Source of the DNA: Microbacterium azadirachtae
GTDB lineage: Bacteria; Actinomycetota; Actinomycetes; Actinomycetales; Microbacteriaceae
Direction of reading: 5' to 3'
Length of the DNA: 64,000 bases
Assembly (NCBI RefSeq): GCF_000956505.1
Contig: NZ_JYIX01000035.1
Coordinates: 186,001-250,000, forward strand
In this document: positions 59,592-64,000 of the stretch, piece after piece
How positions within the stretch are numbered: the stretch's first letter is position 1
How the letters are laid out: every line of letters starts with the position of its first letter
Program-made: the position numbers and the translations under genes
The notes under the pieces: model-generated
Databases searched by the model: none
Seen by the model: the letters and a program-made list of their open reading frames with translations, nothing else
What the model was told of the DNA's origin: nothing

Positions 59592-62131
59592 TGCGCGTCC
59601 CGCTTTCGTGGTTGCGTGAGTACGTGGATGTGGCCGAGACGGCCACGCCGGACGACGTCTTCGCGGCGCTCGTCTCCGTGGGCTTCGAGGAGGAGGAGCT
59701 GCACGGCTTCGACATCTCCGGCCCGGTCGTCGTCGGACAGGTCCTCTCCTTCGAGGACGAGCCCCAGTCCAACGGCAAGACCATCCGCTGGTGCCAGGTC
59801 GACGCGGGCGAGGCGAACGGCGGCGTCCGTAGCATCGTCTGCGGCGCGAGCAACTTCGCCGTCGGGGACAAGGTCGTCGTGACCCTGCCCGGTGCCGTGC
59901 TGCCCGGCCCGTTCCCGATCGCCGCGCGCAAGACCTACGGACACGTCTCGGACGGCATGATCGCCTCGGCCCGCGAGCTCGGGCTCGGCGACGAGCACAA
60001 CGGGATCCTGATCCTCTCCGAGCTCGGCATCGACGCCCCCGTCGGTACCGACGCGATCGCGCTGCTCGGCCTGGACGACGTCGCGGTCGACGTGAACGTC
60101 ACACCCGACCGCGGCTACGCCTTCTCGCTGCGCGGCATCGCCCGCGAGTACGCGCACGCGACGGGGGCGGCCTTCCGCGACCCCGCCGACCGTGACTTCG
60201 CCGAACTGCAGCCCGGCAGCGGCCGCACTGCCGTGGTCGAGGACGGGGCTCCCATCCGCGGCGCGGCCGGCGCGAGCGAGTTCGTCACCCGCGTGGTGCG
60301 CGACGTGGATCCGGCCCGCCCCACCCCGCCGTGGATGGTCGCGCGCCTCACGCTCGCGGGCATGCGTTCGCTCGGGGTGCTGATCGACATCACGAACTAT
60401 GTGATGCTCGAGCTCGGCAACCCGGTGCACGGCTACGACCTGGACAAGCTCGACGGCAACATCGTGGTCCGCCGTGCTGCGCAGGGCGAGAAGATGGTCA
60501 CGCTCGACGGCCAGGAGCGGACCCTCCACACCGAGGACCTCCTCATCACCGACGGATCGGGTCCGATCGGCCTCGCCGGCGTCATGGGCGGCGGCGCGAC
60601 CGAGATGAGCGAGACCACGCGCAACGTGCTGATCGAGGCGGCGACGTTCGACCCGATCACGATCGCGCGCTCCGCCCGCCGGCACAAGCTGCCCAGCGAG
60701 GCGTCCAAGCGCTTCGAGCGCGGAGTGGATCCGCTCATCCCGTTCGCGGCCGCGCGTCGCGTCGCCGACCTGATGGTCGAGCTCGCCGGCGGAACGCTGA
60801 CCGAGGAGGGCGGCGCGCTCTTCGCCGAGGTCTTCATCGAGGGCATCGACCTTCCGCCCGGCTTCGTGCAGGGCCTGATCGGCGTCGACTACACCGACGA
60901 CGAGGTGACCGGCGCGCTCGAGACGATCGGCGCCGAGGTGAAGCCCGTCGACCCTTCGACGGGCTCAGGGACCGGCTGGACCGTGATCCCGCCGAGCTGG
61001 CGTCCCGACCTCACCGACAAGTGGTCGCTGGCCGAGGAGGTCGCGCGCATCCACGGACTGGACCGGATCCCGTCCGTGCTGCCGACGCCGCCGTCCGGCC
61101 GCGGACTCACGGACCTGCAGCAGGGCCGGCGCCGCGTCGCGAACGCTCTGGCCGCCGCGGGGCTCGTGGAGACCCCGGCGTTCCCGTTCACCACGCAGGA
61201 GCAGAACGACCTGCACGGCTCCGCCACGGGGGAGCGCATCCCCGGTGTGCGCCTGACGAACCCGCTCGACGGGCAGGCGCCGTTCCTGCGCCGGTCGCTG
61301 CTCCCCGGCCTGCTGCAGATCGCGCACCGCAACATCGCGCGCGGGCTCGTGGATCTCGCGATCTTCGAGACCGGCGTCGTGTTCCTGCCCGAGCCGGGCG
61401 TCGTCTACGGCACCGACGAGGTGCCGCCGCTGGGCATCAAGCCCTCGGAAGAGACGCTCGCGGCCCTCGACGCCTCGATCCCGCCGCAGGCGCGCCTCGT
61501 CGCGGCGCTGTTCACCGGGCACGTGACCCCGCGTCAGCCGGGACGCGCGGCCGAGGAGTACGGTCTCAGCGAGGCGCTCGACGCCGTGCGCGTGATCGCG
61601 GATGCCGCCGGCGTCGAGATCGACATCGTGCAGGGGAGCCGCGCTGCTCTGCACCCTGGACGCACCGGCGTGCTGCAGGTGCGCGACGCTTCGACAGGCT
61701 CCGCGACCGAGGTCGGCTACGTGGGCGAGCTGCACCCGCAGGTCTCGGCCGATGCCGACCTGCCGGGACGCGCGGTGGTGCTCGAGCTCGACCTGGACGG
61801 CGTTCTGGCGCTGGCGGGGGAGCGCGTGGTCGCGGCCTCGCTGTCGACCTACCCCGCCGCGACGCAGGACGTATCGCTCGTCGTCGCCGCGGGGATCCCC
61901 GCCGCCGACGTGAGCGCGGCCCTGTCCGAGGGCGCGGGCGCGCTCCTCGAGTCGGTCCGGCTCGTCGACGACTACCGTGGCGAGGGCGTTGCGGACGGTT
62001 CCAAGAGCCTGAGCTTCGCGCTCCGCTTCCGGGCCGACGACCGCACCCTGACCGCCGCCGAGGCGACCGAGGCGAAGCTCGCCGGCGTCGCCGTCGCGGC
62101 CGAGCGATTCGGCGCCCAGATTCGCGACTGA
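59591..62131 (+). CDS. pheT: Phenylalanyl-tRNA synthetase beta subunit
   Basis: Protein of 846 aa, with the EMAP-like tRNA-binding domain (VVVGQVLSFEDEPQSNGKTIR), B3/B4 editing domain, B5 and a C-terminal ferredoxin-like anticodon-binding fold. It is slightly longer than usual. Two in-frame repeat-like insertions encode PSTGSGTG (residues 455-462) and ASTGSATE (700-707), see findings. Translation is coupled to pheS by a one-base overlap. Confidence 0.96.
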   Translation: MRVPLSWLREYVDVAETATPDDVFAALVSVGFEEEELHGFDISGPVVVGQVLSFEDEPQSNGKTIRWCQVDAGEANGGVRSIVCGASNFAVGDKVVVTLPGAVLPGPFPIAARKTYGHVSDGMIASARELGLGDEHNGILILSELGIDAPVGTDAIALLGLDDVAVDVNVTPDRGYAFSLRGIAREYAHATGAAFRDPADRDFAELQPGSGRTAVVEDGAPIRGAAGASEFVTRVVRDVDPARPTPPWMVARLTLAGMRSLGVLIDITNYVMLELGNPVHGYDLDKLDGNIVVRRAAQGEKMVTLDGQERTLHTEDLLITDGSGPIGLAGVMGGGATEMSETTRNVLIEAATFDPITIARSARRHKLPSEASKRFERGVDPLIPFAAARRVADLMVELAGGTLTEEGGALFAEVFIEGIDLPPGFVQGLIGVDYTDDEVTGALETIGAEVKPVDPSTGSGTGWTVIPPSWRPDLTDKWSLAEEVARIHGLDRIPSVLPTPPSGRGLTDLQQGRRRVANALAAAGLVETPAFPFTTQEQNDLHGSATGERIPGVRLTNPLDGQAPFLRRSLLPGLLQIAHRNIARGLVDLAIFETGVVFLPEPGVVYGTDEVPPLGIKPSEETLAALDASIPPQARLVAALFTGHVTPRQPGRAAEEYGLSEALDAVRVIADAAGVEIDIVQGSRAALHPGRTGVLQVRDASTGSATEVGYVGELHPQVSADADLPGRAVVLELDLDGVLALAGERVVAASLSTYPAATQDVSLVVAAGIPAADVSAALSEGAGALLESVRLVDDYRGEGVADGSKSLSFALRFRADDRTLTAAEATEAKLAGVAVAAERFGAQIRD
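60952..60973. repeat. REP-like element copy 1 inside pheT
   Basis: CCCTTCGACGGGCTCAGGG followed by ACC, an imperfect palindrome matching the intergenic repeat family CCCTTCGACAGGCTCAGGG seen in many high-GC actinobacteria (recalled, not searched). Confidence 0.5.
61689..61701. repeat. REP-like element copy 2 (degenerate) inside pheT
   Basis: CTTCGACAGGCTC, identical to copy 1 at 12 of 13 core bases; the outer arms have decayed (GCTT...CCGCG). Confidence 0.45.
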
Positions 62132-62155
62132 GACGCGACACGCACGCACGACAGG

Positions 62156-62202
62156 GGAACGCCTGCACGACCGGATCCGCGGATCCATCGTGCAGGCGTT
62201 CC
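62156..62202 (+). terminator. Terminator of pheST
   Basis: GGAACGCCTGCACGA (62156-62170) pairs perfectly with TCGTGCAGGCGTTCC (62188-62202). The loop holds GGATCCGCGGATCC, itself a 14-bp palindrome; TTCGTCGTGC follows. Confidence 0.75.
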
Positions 62203-62255
62203 TTCGTCGTGCATCCGTCGCGCGATAGGCAGGGCGGGCCGGAACCGTTCCTGGC

Positions 62256-62261
62256 TAGACT
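62256..62261 (+). promoter_or_regulatory. -10 box TAGACT of the thiamine operon promoter
   Basis: TAGACT places the transcript start near 62268-62270, exactly at the 5' edge of the riboswitch. Confidence 0.6.
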
Positions 62262-62270
62262 GGCCGGCAG

Positions 62271-62342
62271 TGACACGGGGTGCCGCATCCGCGGCTGAGA
62301 ACACACCCGTCGAACCTGATCTAGGTCGTACTAGCGAAGGGA
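62271..62342 (+). ncRNA. TPP riboswitch (THI element)
   Basis: The conserved blocks are all present: ACGGGGTGC, CTGAGA (62295-62300), ACACCCG, GAACCTGAT (62312-62320), and the closing GCGAAGGGA (62334-62342). Binding thiamine pyrophosphate lowers thiamine gene expression. The closing block GAAGGGA is also the best ribosome site for thiM, seven bases before ATG 62350, so control is probably at translation initiation. Confidence 0.93.
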
Positions 62343-62349
62343 TGTCGCG

Positions 62350-63216
62350 ATGAGCGCGCGTCTGGAAATGTCGTCCGAATCCGTGGTGGAAGCCGCCGCG
62401 GACCTTCTCACCGAGCTGCGGGCGGAGCCCCCGCTCGTGCACTGCATCACGAACTCGGTGGTCACCGGGTTCACCGCCAACGTGCTGCTGGCGCTGGGCG
62501 CTGCTCCCGCGATGGTGGACATCACCGGCGAGGCCGGCATGTTCGCCGCGATCTCGTCCGGACTGCTGGTGAACCTCGGAACACCGACGCCCGAGCAGCG
62601 CTCCGCGAGCCTCGAGGCCGTCGGCGGCGCCCGCACGGCCGGCACCCCGTGGGTGCTGGATCCGGTCGCGGTCGGCGCACTGCCGGTGCGCACCGCACTC
62701 GCGCAGGACCTGCTCGCGCTGCGCCCCACGCTCATCCGCGGCAACGCCTCCGAGATCCTCGCGCTCGCCGGCCGCAGCCAGGGCGGGCGCGGTGTCGATG
62801 CGCTGGACGGGACCGAGGCCGCGGCCGACGCGGCCCGCGAGCTGGCCCGGATCACCGGGGGAGCGGTGGCGGTGTCCGGCCCGGTCGATCTCCTCGTCGA
62901 CGCGGATCACGAGGTCCATATCGCGAACGGCGACGTCCTGCTCACCCGCGTCACCGGCGGCGGCTGCGCGCTGGGCGCCGTGATGGCCGCGTTCCTCGGC
63001 GCGGCAAGACGGACGGGCGACAGCCCGCTGGTCGCTGCGGCCTCGGCCACGCTGGTCTACACGGTCGCCGCCGAGGACGCCGCGGCGCGGTCCGAGGGGC
63101 CGGGATCCTTCGCGGTCGCCCTGCTCGACGCCCTCGCCGCGATCCGGCCGGATGCCCTCCCTGCGCGCGCCCGCGTCGAGGCGCGGAACTCCGAGACGGC
63201 GGGGGTCACGGCATGA
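62350..63216 (+). CDS. thiM: Hydroxyethylthiazole kinase
   Basis: Protein of 288 aa. [48 protein letters not shown] and the C-terminal [16 protein letters not shown] (catalytic GGGC region with the nucleophilic Cys) are ThiM signatures; it phosphorylates the thiazole moiety in salvage. ATG overlaps nothing upstream; the TPP riboswitch directly precedes it. thiE-thiD follows by ATGA. Confidence 0.95.
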   Translation: MSARLEMSSESVVEAAADLLTELRAEPPLVHCITNSVVTGFTANVLLALGAAPAMVDITGEAGMFAAISSGLLVNLGTPTPEQRSASLEAVGGARTAGTPWVLDPVAVGALPVRTALAQDLLALRPTLIRGNASEILALAGRSQGGRGVDALDGTEAAADAARELARITGGAVAVSGPVDLLVDADHEVHIANGDVLLTRVTGGGCALGAVMAAFLGAARRTGDSPLVAAASATLVYTVAAEDAAARSEGPGSFAVALLDALAAIRPDALPARARVEARNSETAGVTA

Positions 63217-64000
63217 CGCCGACCGGCCTCGCGACCGCGCCCCGGTCCGCGAGCACCTTCCTGGCAGCGCCGCGCCGGAGGCTGACGGCCGACGATCTCG
63301 CCCTCTACCTCGTCACGGACCCCGTGCTGAGCGGGGCGCGCGGCGTGGCGGCCGTGGTCGACGCGGCGGTCGCGGGCGGCGTGCGATTCGTGCAGCTGCG
63401 GGACAAGGACGCCGACGACGCGTCGATCGTGGAGCAGCTGGTGGAGCTCTCCGAGGTCATCGCGGGGCGGGCGCTGCTCGTCGTCGACGACCGCCTCGAC
63501 GCGGTCGTGGAGGCGCGGCGTCGCGGTGCCCGCGTGGACGGGATACACCTCGGCCAGTCCGACGCCTCGCCGCTCCTGGCGCGCTCGGTGCTCGGCCCCG
63601 ACGCGATCGTGGGCCTCACCGCCCACACTCCCGCGCACCTCGACGCCGTGCGGGCGCTGCCCTCAGGCACCGTGGATTACCTCGGCGTGGGCGTGATCCA
63701 CCCCACCAGCACGAAGGCCGACCACCCCGCGCCCCTCGGTGTGGCGGGTTTCGCCGCGTTCGCCGCCGCGAGCCCGTTGCCGTGCGTTGCGATCGGCGGC
63801 ATCGAGCGGATCGATGTGGCGGCCCTCCGTGCTGCGGGAGCGGCCGGGGTCGCGGTGGTCTCCGCGCTGTGCGCGGCACCGGATCCGCGCGTCGCCGCGC
63901 GCAAGCTGCTCCGCGCCTGGGGCGCGGGCGGGGTGCCCCGCGTGCTGTCGATCGCCGGCAGCGACCCGTCCGGCGGGGCCGGGATCCAGGCCGACCTCAA
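63213..64000 (+). CDS. Thiamine-phosphate synthase fused to HMP-phosphate kinase (ThiE-ThiD, cut by window edge)
   Basis: The frame is open from ATG 63213 to the right edge (262 full codons). A ThiE domain covers about 25-235: [46 protein letters not shown] and [12 protein letters not shown]. In the same frame, [20 protein letters not shown] is the exact start of ThiD (HMP-P kinase), so this is a ThiE-ThiD fusion as in Corynebacterium. It joins HMP-PP and thiazole phosphate to thiamine phosphate, next to its thiazole supply (thiM). The rest of ThiD is outside. Confidence 0.9.
   Translation, partial: MTPTGLATAPRSASTFLAAPRRRLTADDLALYLVTDPVLSGARGVAAVVDAAVAGGVRFVQLRDKDADDASIVEQLVELSEVIAGRALLVVDDRLDAVVEARRRGARVDGIHLGQSDASPLLARSVLGPDAIVGLTAHTPAHLDAVRALPSGTVDYLGVGVIHPTSTKADHPAPLGVAGFAAFAAASPLPCVAIGGIERIDVAALRAAGAAGVAVVSALCAAPDPRVAARKLLRAWGAGGVPRVLSIAGSDPSGGAGIQADL

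Overview
The window is about 70% GC by eye. It reads as chromosome of a high-GC Actinomycetota, most likely Microbacteriaceae and close to Microbacterium. The reasons are the gene orders murI-rph-rdgB, prfB...ftsE-ftsX-smpB and infC-rpmI-rplT-rRNA methyltransferase...pheS-pheT, a PriA-type HisA, lexA divergent from a ChiZ-like LysM gene, Pol-Lig LigD opposite Ku, and many operons whose start codon lies 6-9 bp behind a TAnnnT -10 box (leaderless mRNAs). There are no rRNA genes, IS elements, prophage genes or CRISPR arrays. This is ordinary core chromosome with a few accessory patches.

Layout. 1-9.5 kb: a cut aminotransferase, an HtrA protease, two tandem teichoic-acid-type glycerophosphotransferases, a GT2 glycosyltransferase, a sugar transporter, an EcsC protein and a nucleotidyltransferase (envelope and polymer theme). 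9.7-13.4 kb: an ABC ATPase with a histone-H1-like tail, its permease and a DUF3039 protein. 13.4-17 kb: pncB, then murI-rph-rdgB. 17-21.6 kb: a metal efflux pump, ligD and ku (end joining) and DedA. 21.8-25.3 kb: two regulator/MFS pairs (ArsR-type and MarR) around tRNA-Leu(UAG). 25.4-29.9 kb: a compact Tad pilus operon. 29.9-32.5 kb: an MFS protein and a DUF222/HNH protein. 32.6-37.3 kb: prfB, an NlpC/P60 protein, a 36-residue membrane protein, ftsE, ftsX, smpB. 37.3-42.7 kb: S9 peptidase, metF-metE. 42.8-44.1 kb: the lexA/chiZ SOS pair. 44.2-48.2 kb: hisC-hisB-hisH, priA, sseB. 48.2-51.1 kb: DUF1844 and the infC-rpmI-rplT operon plus an rRNA methyltransferase. 51.2-57.8 kb: response regulator, sensor kinase and TAXI binding protein, followed by a glutamate ABC transporter operon. 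57.8-62.1 kb: a membrane protein and pheS-pheT. 62.2-64 kb: a TPP riboswitch, thiM and a ThiE-ThiD fusion cut by the window edge.

How the parts work together. The three-gene signalling operon and the glutamate transporter appear to be one regulatory unit: the transporter promoter carries a tandem 11-bp repeat of CTCAAG next to its -35 region, the form expected for an OmpR-family regulator. The lexA/chiZ intergenic region holds LexA-box candidates, one overlapping the chiZ -35, followed by a long hairpin at the predicted mRNA 5' end. At the scale of the whole window, the palindrome GGATCC occurs about six times more often than base composition predicts, in all reading frames and between genes. 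This resembles the cyanobacterial HIP1 phenomenon and is the least explained signal here.
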